Below the pieces are notes generated by a model. That model had not been told where the DNA came from and ran no database searches. It saw only the letters and a program-made list of their open reading frames with translations. The position numbers were made by a program, and so were the translations under genes. Below, piece by piece: positions 7,196 to 14,339 of a stretch of DNA of 14,339 bases. How positions within the stretch are numbered: the first letter of the stretch is position 1; each line of letters opens with the position of its first letter. The DNA comes from an uncultured Chlamydiae bacterium (GTDB lineage Bacteria; Chlamydiota; Chlamydiia; Chlamydiales; Rhabdochlamydiaceae), in assembly GCA_945957075.1 (NCBI GenBank), contig CAMFJP010000015.1, forward strand, positions 1-14,339, read 5' to 3'.

Positions 7196-7997
7196 GAAAG
7201 CTATTTCTTTTCTTTCTGTTTTTTTTTTAGTAGGATGCTCATCTGGAAAAAAGCCCCATACCATTCGTATTGCTGCAACCACAACGCCTCACGCAGAAAT
7301 CCTTGAGCATATAAAGCCAGATCTTGCAAAACAGGGCATCGATTTAGAAGTGGTTGTCATAAGCGACTATAATGTCCCAAATAGAGCCCTTGCAGATGGC
7401 AGTGTTGAGGCTAATTTTTTTCAACATACGCCTTTTTTACAAGCCCAGATTGCAGAATTTCACTACCCTTTAGCTATATTAACTCCCGTTCATATAGAGC
7501 CTATGGGTGTCTATTCAAAAAAAATAGACAATTTAAAGGAATTGCGAGAGGGGGCTGTCATTTCCATTCCAAATGATCCCACGAATGAAGCAAGAGCCCT
7601 GTTGCTTTTGCAAGAGCAGCACTTGATCGTCCTTAAAGACCCTACGAATCTCAAAGCAACTATTGGAGATATTGTATCCAATCCGCATGAGTTTGAATTT
7701 CATGAAGTCGATGCCGCTTTATTGCCTCGCACTTTGGAAGATGTTGATGTTGCTGTAATTAACACTAATTTTGCCATGCAAGCTGGACTTTCTCCTCTTA
7801 AAGATGCACTAGCTCTTGAAGGAGAACGGTCTCCCTTTGTCAATGTGATCGTTGTGCGCGACAACGAATTAAAAGATCCCGATTTGCAAGCTTTAAAGTG
7901 TATAGTTACAACAGATCAGATGCGCGCCTGGATCATTGAAAAGTACCGGGGCTCGATTATTCCAGAGTTTTCTCATGCTGAAAATTGTAAGCGGTAA
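7188..7997 (+). CDS. metQ: Methionine-binding lipoprotein MetQ
   Basis: A 269-residue substrate-binding lipoprotein of the NlpA/MetQ family that would deliver methionine, or a related compound, to MetNI from the periplasmic side. The lipobox FLVGC places the lipidated Cys at 17. Typical MetQ segments follow: IRIAATTTPHAEIL, NRALADGSVEANFFQHTPFL, EPMGVYSKKI, SIPNDPTNEARALLLLQ, VDVAVINTNFAMQAGL and the SPFVNVIVVR strand. The start at 7188 has AGAGGA about 10 nt upstream and lies inside metI (8-nt overlap); the longer upstream reading in the same frame lies in metI and lacks a signal sequence. The 3' end overlaps rsmD by 23 nt. D-methionine or methionine-containing peptides are alternative ligands. 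Confidence 0.95.
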   Translation: MYKKAISFLSVFFLVGCSSGKKPHTIRIAATTTPHAEILEHIKPDLAKQGIDLEVVVISDYNVPNRALADGSVEANFFQHTPFLQAQIAEFHYPLAILTPVHIEPMGVYSKKIDNLKELREGAVISIPNDPTNEARALLLLQEQHLIVLKDPTNLKATIGDIVSNPHEFEFHEVDAALLPRTLEDVDVAVINTNFAMQAGLSPLKDALALEGERSPFVNVIVVRDNELKDPDLQALKCIVTTDQMRAWIIEKYRGSIIPEFSHAENCKR

Positions 7998-8541
7998 ATT
8001 TCGCGGAAGAGTACTTAAAACCCCAAAAGGGAATCAGACGCGGCCCACTGCCTCAAGGGTGCGCCAAGCCGTTTTTAATATATATCCTCCAGAGGGAATG
8101 TCTATTTTGGATATATGTGCAGGGACCGGCGCCATCGGATTTGAAGCGCTAAGCTTGGGCGCTGAAAGTGTAGTTTTCATTGAAATGCACCAAGAAGTAG
8201 TAAGTGTCCTTAAAAGTAATATCGCCCTTTTGGGAGTATCCTCTCAGTGTGCTATACTTCCTTTTGAAGCTCTAAAAGGAATAAAAAAGCTCGAAGGCAA
8301 ACAATTTGATTTTATTTATATCGACCCCCCTTACGATTATGCCGGCTACGGAGCTATTTTGGAGTCTATTGAGGACATAAGCCTTCTAGCACAAGGTGGA
8401 AAAATTTTTTTAGAAACAAGAGGCCCACTCACTCCAGTGCACTTGCATAGACTTGTGTACCATGAAGAGAGAAAAATGGGTGATACCTTTTTACATATTT
8501 TTGTTCATGGCAATACAAATCCTCTCTCCGCTTATAATTGA
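7975..8541 (+). CDS. rsmD: 16S rRNA (guanine966-N2)-methyltransferase RsmD
   Basis: A 188-residue class I SAM methyltransferase that methylates G966 of 16S rRNA on the assembled small subunit. The family's N-terminal signature is clear: IVSGKFRGRVLKTP (4-17) then TRPTASRVRQAVFN (22-35). SAM motif I is LDICAGTGAIGFEAL (45-59), with acidic Glu70 at the end of the next strand, and the catalytic DPPY is at 117-120. Length is normal. The ATG at 7975 gives the canonical N-terminus. It is 23 nt inside metQ with only a poor SD (CAGAG), so it probably depends on translation of metQ. The frame is open upstream to 7936, but that adds residues unlike the family. The 3' end overlaps mutL by 35 nt. Confidence 0.95.
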   Translation: MLKIVSGKFRGRVLKTPKGNQTRPTASRVRQAVFNIYPPEGMSILDICAGTGAIGFEALSLGAESVVFIEMHQEVVSVLKSNIALLGVSSQCAILPFEALKGIKKLEGKQFDFIYIDPPYDYAGYGAILESIEDISLLAQGGKIFLETRGPLTPVHLHRLVYHEERKMGDTFLHIFVHGNTNPLSAYN

Positions 8542-10126
8542 TCAAATAGCAGCTGGCGAAGTTATTGAAAGTCCAGCATCTGTAATCAAAGAGCTTGTTC
8601 ATAACGCCCTTGATGCCAGAGCCACACGCATTGATATAGACATCGCCTCTGGAGGCTTAGATCTTATTCGTGTTACAGACAATGGATGTGGCATGAATGC
8701 CGAGGATGCTTTTTTGTGTATAGAGCGCCACGCAACCTCAAAGATGCGCGCAATAGAAGATTTGCAAAGCCTACACACCATGGGCTTTCGTGGAGAAGCC
8801 CTCTCTTCCATTGCCTCCATTTCTCGCATGGACCTTATGACATCGCAGCACGAGCAAGGAATAAAAATTCATATAGAAGCGGGTAAAATTATCCATAGCA
8901 GCTCGTATCCAAGAATGCCTGGAACCACGATAGAGGTGCATACCCTGTTTTATAACGTTCCTGCACGCCTTGCGTTTCAAAAAAAACCAGCTGGGTGCAC
9001 AGCAGATATTGTGCGGATGCTCTCACAATTGGCGTTGATTCGACACGATGTTAGTTTTCATTTAAGACAGCAAGAAAGAACTCTTTTGCAGGCCCCAAAA
9101 ACAGAAAACTTAAAAGAGCGCATTACACAGGTGCTTGGCAAAGAATATAGCGCCATGTTGTCCCCCATTGAAACAGATATTATGCGTGGATTTTTAGGAT
9201 CTCCTCTTTACACCAAGCCCCATAGAATAGGCCAGTATGTGTATATCAATAGGCGTTATGTTCAAGCCCCTTTAATTGCTAAAGCTGTTTCTGCAGGTTA
9301 CGGAACCCGGATTGGACACCAAAGCCACCCCCTTTTCGTCCTCCACCTCGATATAGATCCTCAGACAGTAGACATCAATGTACACCCACAAAAAAAACGC
9401 GTGCGGATTCATAATGAAGAGTCTTTATGCAAGACAATCAAAGAACTCGTGAAAGAGGGGCTCCAAAAAATTGAGGGTTATGTCTTGCCAGCTTATGCTT
9501 TTGTTCCCAGAAAAGAATGGGTTTTAAGCGAAGAGATCGCTCCCTTGGAATTGAGAGAAGAAAAACCAGAGCCCCCTTCTTTACCCTTTACAAAAGTAAG
9601 AACTCGTCCCCTTTGCCTTGTAGGGCGCTATATTATTGTAGAGGAAATGGGAGCTTTATGGGTTCTTGATGTCGAAGGAGTTAAGAAACGTTGCATTCAT
9701 GACACCCTTATTTCTCCCTCCTCTATAGAAAAGCAAATGCTCCTTTTGCCTATTTCCCTCACCTTCTCTCCTCAAGATGCCATTGGATTTGAAGCGCATA
9801 TGGACATTTTAAATGGTATGGGATTTGAGGTTCGTCTTGCTGGAAAAAATCATTTTTTTGTTGATGCCATTCCCTCTTGTCTAACATCTAGAGAAGCAGA
9901 GCATATCTTACGCGATTTTTCACACAAAGATGTTTGGGATAAAGAGCACCTAGCGCATATTGCAGCCGATGTACATGCAAAGTCTGCATGCACTTTAGAT
10001 GAAGGGTGGGCCCTTTTTGAAAAAGTACATGCAGGCACCCTTCCCGCCACTTCTATCAAAGGCGCGCCACTTTTAACCCAGGTTACCTCATATGTTATCG
10101 AAACCCTTTTGTTTGCGTCTAAATAG
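8507..10126 (+). CDS. mutL: DNA mismatch repair protein MutL
   Basis: A 539-residue MutL, somewhat short for the family (commonly 580-620). The N-terminal GHKL ATPase is complete: QIAAGEVIESPASVIKEL (13-30), DNGCGM, RHATSK, GFRGEALSSIASIS, LFYNVPAR, and HPQKKRV with the late conserved Lys. Motif I reads KELVHNALDARA: Glu29 and Asn33 are kept, but the normally conserved Glu32 is His and the Gly of DAGA is Arg. In the C-terminal dimerisation domain the position of the endonuclease motif DQHAxxER reads DVEGVKKR (388-395) and the CPHGRP region reads SIKGAP (516-521), so nicking activity is probably absent, as in E. coli MutL. The ATG at 8507 gives the standard MxIQxL start; it lies 35 nt inside rsmD and has no recognisable SD. 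Its 3' end overlaps pepP by 35 nt. mutL followed by pepP is a chlamydial gene order. Confidence 0.95.
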   Translation: MAIQILSPLIIDQIAAGEVIESPASVIKELVHNALDARATRIDIDIASGGLDLIRVTDNGCGMNAEDAFLCIERHATSKMRAIEDLQSLHTMGFRGEALSSIASISRMDLMTSQHEQGIKIHIEAGKIIHSSSYPRMPGTTIEVHTLFYNVPARLAFQKKPAGCTADIVRMLSQLALIRHDVSFHLRQQERTLLQAPKTENLKERITQVLGKEYSAMLSPIETDIMRGFLGSPLYTKPHRIGQYVYINRRYVQAPLIAKAVSAGYGTRIGHQSHPLFVLHLDIDPQTVDINVHPQKKRVRIHNEESLCKTIKELVKEGLQKIEGYVLPAYAFVPRKEWVLSEEIAPLELREEKPEPPSLPFTKVRTRPLCLVGRYIIVEEMGALWVLDVEGVKKRCIHDTLISPSSIEKQMLLLPISLTFSPQDAIGFEAHMDILNGMGFEVRLAGKNHFFVDAIPSCLTSREAEHILRDFSHKDVWDKEHLAHIAADVHAKSACTLDEGWALFEKVHAGTLPATSIKGAPLLTQVTSYVIETLLFASK

Positions 10127-11162
10127 ATTAAGAGAGGAGCTTGCAAAACAAGACATTGCATGCTGCTTGATTGAATCTCCAATTGATTTACTGTATCTCA
10201 CAGGACAACATTTTTCTTGCGGCACATTATGTGTTGAGAGCGAAAGTGAAGAACTTTTTGTTGACGGAAGATACTATGAACAAGCGCGTAGCTCTTTTTC
10301 GAAGACAACTCTTATGTCCGATAGCGCTTTGAAAGAGGCTTTCGCTAAATATAAAAATGTTGCCTTTGATAGCAAAAGTACATCCTATGAGCGCTTTTTA
10401 AAACTCTCTAGCTTGACAGATGCTGTTTTTGTTCCTCTGCCTTCTCTTTTAAAAAATGTACGTTCCATTAAAGAGCCTCAAGAGATCTCTATAATGAAAG
10501 AAAGCGCTCATCTTTTATGGAAAGGATTTGAGCACCTTAAAAGCATTTTGCATGTAGGAATAAGCGAAAAACAGACGGCTTTGCATTTTGAAATTTTTTG
10601 CAAAAATGCAGGTGCCGAAGCCCTAGCTTTTGATCCTATTATTGCCTTTGGAGCGCATACAGCAATGCCTCATCACCACTGTACAGATCGCATTTTGCAA
10701 CCAGGTGATCCCGTCCTTATCGATATAGGAGTAAGCTTGCATGGATATAGATCAGATATGACGCGTATGCTATTTTTTTCTCCTGTACAAGAGCATGTTT
10801 TCAAGTTATATGAAATAGTGCAAAGAGCACAAAAGGCAGCCCTGAGTGCCTGTAAACCCGGAGTTTCTGTTTCTTTGTTAGATCAAGCAGCCCGCGCTGA
10901 AATGCATAAAGAGGGAGTCGAAGATCTTTTTGTACATAGCCTTGGGCATGGAATTGGTCTTGAGACTCACGAATTTCCAAGACTTACGAGTAAGGGAGAG
11001 GATAAAGAGACCCTTCTTAGTCCTGGAATGGTTGTAACAATAGAGCCTGGTTTATATACCCAAGGTATCGGGGGCGCTCGTTATGAAGATACCATTTTAA
11101 TCACAGAACAGGGATACGAAAACTTTTATGAGTTTACGCCGGCAACTGTTTTTATGGATTAG
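10092..11162 (+). CDS. pepP: Xaa-Pro aminopeptidase (M24B family)
   Basis: A 356-residue cytoplasmic metallopeptidase that removes N-terminal residues preceding proline. The N-terminal creatinase-like domain (about 1-125) has RLREELAKQDIACCLIESP, YLTG and FVDGRYYEQA. The catalytic pita-bread domain carries all five dinuclear metal ligands: Asp211 and Asp222 (LIDIGVSLHGYRSDMTR), His286 (SLGHGIGLETHE), Glu318 (TIEPGLY) and Glu332 (RYEDT), plus HTAMPHHH upstream. Length fits the short PepQ/YpdF-like branch. The ATG at 10092 lies 35 nt within mutL, with only a distant AGG before it, and is the only ATG that keeps the N-terminal domain whole. Its 3' end overlaps the cyclase gene by 35 nt. M24B prolidase activity on dipeptides is the main alternative. 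Confidence 0.94.
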   Translation: MLSKPFCLRLNRLREELAKQDIACCLIESPIDLLYLTGQHFSCGTLCVESESEELFVDGRYYEQARSSFSKTTLMSDSALKEAFAKYKNVAFDSKSTSYERFLKLSSLTDAVFVPLPSLLKNVRSIKEPQEISIMKESAHLLWKGFEHLKSILHVGISEKQTALHFEIFCKNAGAEALAFDPIIAFGAHTAMPHHHCTDRILQPGDPVLIDIGVSLHGYRSDMTRMLFFSPVQEHVFKLYEIVQRAQKAALSACKPGVSVSLLDQAARAEMHKEGVEDLFVHSLGHGIGLETHEFPRLTSKGEDKETLLSPGMVVTIEPGLYTQGIGGARYEDTILITEQGYENFYEFTPATVFMD

Positions 11163-12570
11163 CCTACTTTTTCTTATTACATTTTTACTTTCTTTTGTGT
11201 GGGAAAATTACCTTACACATAAAGACCTTCGAGAAGCAGAAGTCGGATTGCGCTCTGCAATCATGGAACAAAATGAATTGAAAAGAGAGCGCTTGGAGCG
11301 CTTTACAGCCTACCTTCTTTTAGAGGGATTAGATGGGGCTCATTCTATTGTAGAGGATGCTGAAAAAGTCCTAAAGTCTGCTGTGATCGTCCTTCAACAG
11401 CAAGGCTTTTTAGTGCAAAATGGCCATGTTATTTCCTATCTTTCTTCAAAAGGAGAAAGCCTTCCCGTTACAGCGATTGCACAATCTACAGTGTGCGATA
11501 TGCTTACACATAAAAGTGGAACAATTCCATGGCAGAACGGATCTTATTTTTATTTGCAGCTTTCTCCGTTACCTCAAGCAGACCTGCATTTTTTTCTTTT
11601 AAATCCACAGAATGACGAATTTGTTCTTATCAACCAATTAGACGCCGGCACAAAACAAGTTCTTAATGAGATTTCACTTAACATGCGCTTTGTTGCTATC
11701 ATAGCCGTCGTTTTTGTTTTGTTTTTAGCAGGTAGATTAGCAAAAAAAATCACAGGTCCTATCACCCATCTAGCAGAGGCTGCACAGGCAATTGGCCAAG
11801 GATCTTCTTTTGAAGAGGTCTCACTACCCCAGGGACTTTCGGACCATAAGGACGAAGTTGGCACACTATGCCACGCTTTTGAAGAGATGTTAACTGGACT
11901 AAAGGAAAAAGAAAAAGTGCAGGGCATTTTGAATAAAGTCGTTTCTAGAGAAATTGCCCAAGAGATTTTAAAGGGCACGATTCATTTAGGTGGTGAAGAA
12001 AAAATTGTAACCGTTCTTTTTGCTGATATCCGCGGCTTTACACAGTTAACAGCGCAAATGCCCCCTTATGATGTTATCACCCTCTTGAACACTTGCATGA
12101 CAAAAATTTCTCATGCCATCGATAAAGAAAAAGGCGTGATAGATAAATACGTTGGTGATGAAATCATGGCAATTTTTGGGGCTCCAATAGACCATCCAGA
12201 AAGTGCCCTTCATGCTATTTTAAGTGCAATAGAAATTAGAAGCATTTTACAAGAATGGAACATGCATAGAATGCGCGAGGCAAAGCCTCCTATTGAAATG
12301 GGTATAGGCATTCATACAGGTCTTGTTCTTGCAGGAAACATGGGCGCCGAAAATAGACTCAATTACACAGTCCTTGGAAGTAACGTGAACCTTGCTGCAA
12401 GAGTGTGCAGCGCCGCTCAAGGTATGGAAATTCTCATCACCAAAGACACCCTGGAATCCCCTTCTGTGCGTGCTCACATCGAAGTTGTAGAGCTAGAGCC
12501 CATGGCATTTAAAGGCTTTGATAACAAAGTTCCCGTATTTCGCGTAATAGATAAACATGAAACATCTTGA
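11128..12570 (+). CDS. Membrane class III adenylate cyclase with HAMP domain
   Basis: A 480-residue receptor-type cyclase making cAMP from ATP. Order: TM1 (about 7-25), a periplasmic sensor region of roughly 160 residues that I do not recognise, TM2 (about 187-203), a HAMP linker (about 203-256, LAKKITGPITHLAEAAQAIGQG to AFEEML), a short helix, and a class III catalytic domain (about 292-475). Metal-binding Asp300 (LFADIRGFT) and Asp344 (YVGDEIMAIFG) are present, as are the transition-state Asn421 and Arg425 (NVNLAARV). Lys340 and Thr414 (NYTVLG) are the pair expected for ATP rather than GTP. Single-chain homodimer architecture is usual. The ATG at 11128 is 35 nt inside pepP with no good SD. 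The gene overlaps the histidine kinase by 14 nt, suggesting joint expression. No cAMP receptor gene is in the window. Confidence 0.93.
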   Translation: MSLRRQLFLWISLLFLITFLLSFVWENYLTHKDLREAEVGLRSAIMEQNELKRERLERFTAYLLLEGLDGAHSIVEDAEKVLKSAVIVLQQQGFLVQNGHVISYLSSKGESLPVTAIAQSTVCDMLTHKSGTIPWQNGSYFYLQLSPLPQADLHFFLLNPQNDEFVLINQLDAGTKQVLNEISLNMRFVAIIAVVFVLFLAGRLAKKITGPITHLAEAAQAIGQGSSFEEVSLPQGLSDHKDEVGTLCHAFEEMLTGLKEKEKVQGILNKVVSREIAQEILKGTIHLGGEEKIVTVLFADIRGFTQLTAQMPPYDVITLLNTCMTKISHAIDKEKGVIDKYVGDEIMAIFGAPIDHPESALHAILSAIEIRSILQEWNMHRMREAKPPIEMGIGIHTGLVLAGNMGAENRLNYTVLGSNVNLAARVCSAAQGMEILITKDTLESPSVRAHIEVVELEPMAFKGFDNKVPVFRVIDKHETS

Positions 12571-13525
12571 TGTAGAAGAAGAGAAAGTTCTTTTAGAGGC
12601 GATGGATGAAGGGGTGATTGGCATTGCGCAAGGCTGTGATTTTATGAATCGCAGTGCTAGAGCCATGCTACACGCCTATCCTACTTTGTTAGAGCACGCT
12701 TTAAAAATTGCCACATGCGCGCTGGATAATCAGAAAACACTAACAGATACTATTTCTTTTTGTGAGCGCCATTTTGATTTAATTGCTGTACCAACATCTA
12801 AGCGTGCTATTGTTCTTATTCAGGATATGTCCAGTCATCGAAATATTGTCGAGCTTGGTCGCAATTTTGTTTCTAATGCTTCTCATGAACTCAGAACACC
12901 CATTACAATCATTCGCGGGTTTGCAGAGACCCTCCATGACCTCCCAGAACTGCCTCAGGAGATGGTTAGAGATATTACAGAAAAGATCGTACGCAATTGT
13001 GAGAGGATGGATAATTTAGTGAAAAACCTGCTTGTACTTGCAGACATAGAGCATTTGCCCTATGAACCAAAGCACATCATCAATATTTTGCCGATTTTGG
13101 AGGGTTGCCAGTACCACATGCTGTGCGCGCATAAAGACGCTCATATCGATTTTGAGTGTGTACATCATTCTGTGGAGGTTCCAGCAGACCCGCATCTTTT
13201 AGAACTTGCTGTAACCAATCTTTTGCAAAACGCTATTAAGTATTCACCCTCTCCAGCACATGTCCATATGAAAGTTTTTTTAGACAAAGACAAATGTTAT
13301 ATTTCTATACAAGATAAAGGGATTGGCATTTCTCAAAACGATGCAGAACATATTTTCGAAAGATTTTATACAGTTAATAAAACCCGCTCCAGAAAGTTAG
13401 GAGGAGCGGGCCTTGGACTATCTATTGTAAAAACAGCCATTGAAAAACAAGGTGGCTTTGTCCGTGTAGAGTCGGAAAAGAATGTAGGGTCAACATTTAC
13501 CCTTTCCATCCCTTTAAAACAATAA
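12557..13525 (+). CDS. Soluble sensor histidine kinase (PhoR-like)
   Basis: A 322-residue histidine kinase with no membrane segment, so cytoplasmic. Residues 1-95 look like a short PAS-type sensor (DEGVIGIAQGCDFMNRSARAML then a beta strand AIVLIQDMSSHRN). The DHp domain has the H-box NFVSNASHELRTPITIIRGF with phospho-acceptor His110. The ATPase domain has N-box AVTNLLQNAIKYS (Asn221, Asn225), G1 DKGIGIS (253-259), F-box IFERFYTV and G2 GGAGLGLSIV (282-291). The H-box and N-box forms are those of the PhoR/HPK1 group, which normally pair with OmpR-type regulators. No response regulator is adjacent. The ATG at 12557 lies 14 nt within the cyclase gene and no SD is visible, so coupled translation is likely. 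Its 3' end overlaps the opposing TPR gene by 29 bp. Confidence 0.94.
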   Translation: MKHLDVEEEKVLLEAMDEGVIGIAQGCDFMNRSARAMLHAYPTLLEHALKIATCALDNQKTLTDTISFCERHFDLIAVPTSKRAIVLIQDMSSHRNIVELGRNFVSNASHELRTPITIIRGFAETLHDLPELPQEMVRDITEKIVRNCERMDNLVKNLLVLADIEHLPYEPKHIINILPILEGCQYHMLCAHKDAHIDFECVHHSVEVPADPHLLELAVTNLLQNAIKYSPSPAHVHMKVFLDKDKCYISIQDKGIGISQNDAEHIFERFYTVNKTRSRKLGGAGLGLSIVKTAIEKQGGFVRVESEKNVGSTFTLSIPLKQ

Positions 13526-14006
13526 GCATGTACTTGTCGTAGTCGTCGTAATAGTCATCATCATCGTCTTCATCGTCATTGATATTCCATAAAGATTCAA
13601 AAAAATCGTCGCATTCATAAGAAATATCGCGAATTGCTGCAAAATCTGCATTGCAGCTGTCCTCATCCCCCCACAATCCATAACTAAAACATCTACCGAT
13701 TAGGGCACGGACAATTTGCACAGGGGAGCTATGTATAGATTCAATCGCTTTTGTGTAGTAGAGCACAGAATTTTCATAATCGCCAAAAAAACAGTAAATC
13801 CCCCCCATGCCCAAATAAGGTTCCATATTTTCGAAATTATTTGACCATTCCATCATAGAGATTGCAGAAGAGAGCTCTTGAAGGGCCCGTAGGTACAATT
13901 CATCATCTATGTACTCTATAGCTCTTTTTACATAGTCATCAACAGAATCTGCAGACAATCGAACCGTTCCAAAAGACAGTAGTAGACACAATAGCGCACG
14001 ACGCAT
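13497..14006 (-). CDS. Secreted TPR-like protein with acidic tail
   Basis: A 169-residue protein with a clear signal peptide (MRRALLCLLLSFGTVRLSA, cleavage after Ala19). From about 20 to 130 it has helical repeats of TPR/Sel1 character: DYVKRAIEYIDDELYLRALQ and YCFFGDYENSVLYYTKAIES show the typical small-residue and aromatic spacing. Residues about 144-160 are almost all Asp, Glu and Tyr. The function is unknown; periplasmic protein-protein interaction is the natural guess, and the acidic run could bind cations. The ATG at 14006 has GGAG 5 nt upstream; an upstream TTG at 14033 in frame would spoil the signal peptide. Its promoter region has only 33 bp before the 160-bp MITE-like element begins, so part of its promoter may lie in that element. 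Its end overlaps the kinase gene tail to tail. Confidence 0.8.
   Translation of the reverse strand: MRRALLCLLLSFGTVRLSADSVDDYVKRAIEYIDDELYLRALQELSSAISMMEWSNNFENMEPYLGMGGIYCFFGDYENSVLYYTKAIESIHSSPVQIVRALIGRCFSYGLWGDEDSCNADFAAIRDISYECDDFFESLWNINDDEDDDDDYYDDYDKYMLIVLKGWKG
13536..13580. repeat. Imperfect GTC/ATC trinucleotide tract
   Basis: This tract of GTC, ATC, TTC and GTA triplets encodes, on the minus strand, the Asp/Glu/Tyr-rich tail of the TPR-like protein. Such triplet runs can vary in length by slippage without breaking the frame. Confidence 0.6.
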
Positions 14007-14039
14007 AAGCACTCCATGTTGTAATAAAAACAATCAATA

Positions 14040-14199
14040 GACCTCTTGCATAACTCGCTTTGCTTGGTAGCGCCGCGCTTTTTGGCAGCTTTAAACCCAA
14101 ATTTCTCGGCAGTATGTCTGCATATTACCTCGAAATTTGGGTTTAAAGCTGCTCGGAAATCACAAGCGTTACCAAGCAAAGCGAGTTATGCAAGAGGTC
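14040..14199. mobile_element. 160-bp MITE-like element with 30-bp terminal inverted repeats
   Basis: The ends 14040-14069 and 14170-14199 are perfect 30-bp inverted repeats beginning GACCTCTTGCATAACTCGCT; pairing continues 4 bp further with one G-T. Both ends are flanked by TA (14038-14039 and 14200-14201), fitting a TA target duplication as made by IS630/Tc1 or some IS5-group transposases. Inside is a second perfect inverted repeat of 21 bp (14085-14105 with 14132-14152, core GCAGCTTTAAACCCAAATTT). It carries no plausible gene. It sits between the divergent TPR gene and the last gene of the window. A degraded copy of its end follows recA, which supports a dispersed family. The parent transposase is not in the window. 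Confidence 0.85.
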
Positions 14200-14223
14200 T
14201 AATGTACAGAAGTGTTTATTTTT

Positions 14224-14258
14224 TTGACCGCATCTTTTTTAAAAAAATGTATATATAA
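14224..14258 (+). promoter_or_regulatory. Candidate promoter of the last gene
   Basis: TTGACC at 14224-14229 and an AT-rich -10 region at 14248-14258 (TGTATA with an 18-bp spacer, or the overlapping TATAAA) lie 25 bp beyond the MITE-like element and before the 14277 start. The -35 is good; the -10 is ambiguous. Confidence 0.4.
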
Positions 14259-14276
14259 AATAATTTTGGAGGAAAG

Positions 14277-14339
14277 ATGACACGCCTTTTTCTATTTGGT
14301 GCTGCAGAGAAAGGTCCTTTGCACACCCCATGTGTATGT
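14277..14339 (+). CDS. N-terminal fragment of an unidentified protein
   Basis: The window ends 21 codons into this gene: MTRLFLFGAAEKGPLHTPCV and one further residue. The start is convincing because GGAGG lies 4 nt before the ATG and a plausible promoter precedes it. The hydrophobic strand followed by a Gly-rich turn suggests a soluble protein that begins with a beta strand, not a signal peptide. Too little is present to name a family. Confidence 0.65.
   Translation, partial: MTRLFLFGAAEKGPLHTPCVC

Noticed and set aside
14046..14258. Small ORFs on both strands across the 160-bp element
   Set aside because: They are by-products of the inverted repeats, have no SD, and encode near-mirror repeats of one another.

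Overview
The window looks like the chromosome of an environmental (amoeba- or arthropod-associated) member of the Chlamydiota. This is inferred from several things. The order mutL-pepP is the one known in Chlamydia. There are small secreted proteins and a YwqK-type protein of the sort common in that phylum. The genes are moderately AT-rich and tightly overlapping. A glucokinase is present, which classical Chlamydiaceae lack but Parachlamydia-like organisms have. No rRNA, tRNA, CRISPR array or intact transposase is visible.

Left part (1-4182): the 3' end of a YwqK/MORN-like gene on the + strand meets, tail to tail, a leftward three-gene unit. That unit is glucokinase, then a large GH63/MGH1-like glucosidase, then a small exported protein of unknown function. 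Together the first two would release glucose from a glucan or oligosaccharide and trap it as glucose-6-phosphate.

Intergenic control region (4183-4395): glk and recA diverge from a 118-bp near-perfect palindrome. Each promoter's -10 hexamer lies exactly 7 bp outside its arm of the palindrome, so both genes have the same upstream sequence in mirror image. This is the most striking non-coding structure in the window.

Central part (4396-13525): recA is followed by a relic of a repeat end. Then comes a tightly overlapping eight-gene + strand run: metN, metI, metQ (methionine ABC importer), rsmD (16S rRNA methyltransferase), mutL (mismatch repair), pepP (Xaa-Pro aminopeptidase), a membrane class III adenylate cyclase and a soluble sensor histidine kinase. 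metN seems to begin at an ATT codon. Five consecutive junctions overlap by 23, 35, 35, 35 and 14 nt, always in the same phase and mostly without a clear Shine-Dalgarno sequence. MutL has unusual substitutions in its ATPase motif I and no recognisable endonuclease motif. The cyclase and kinase form a plausible two-gene signalling module with no response regulator nearby.

Right part (13497-14339): a secreted TPR-like protein with an Asp/Glu-rich tail runs leftward and overlaps the kinase gene tail to tail. Upstream of it is a 160-bp non-coding element with perfect 30-bp terminal inverted repeats flanked by TA dinucleotides, a MITE candidate. Its end sequence matches the relic after recA. The window ends in the first 21 codons of a further + strand gene with its own ribosome-binding site.
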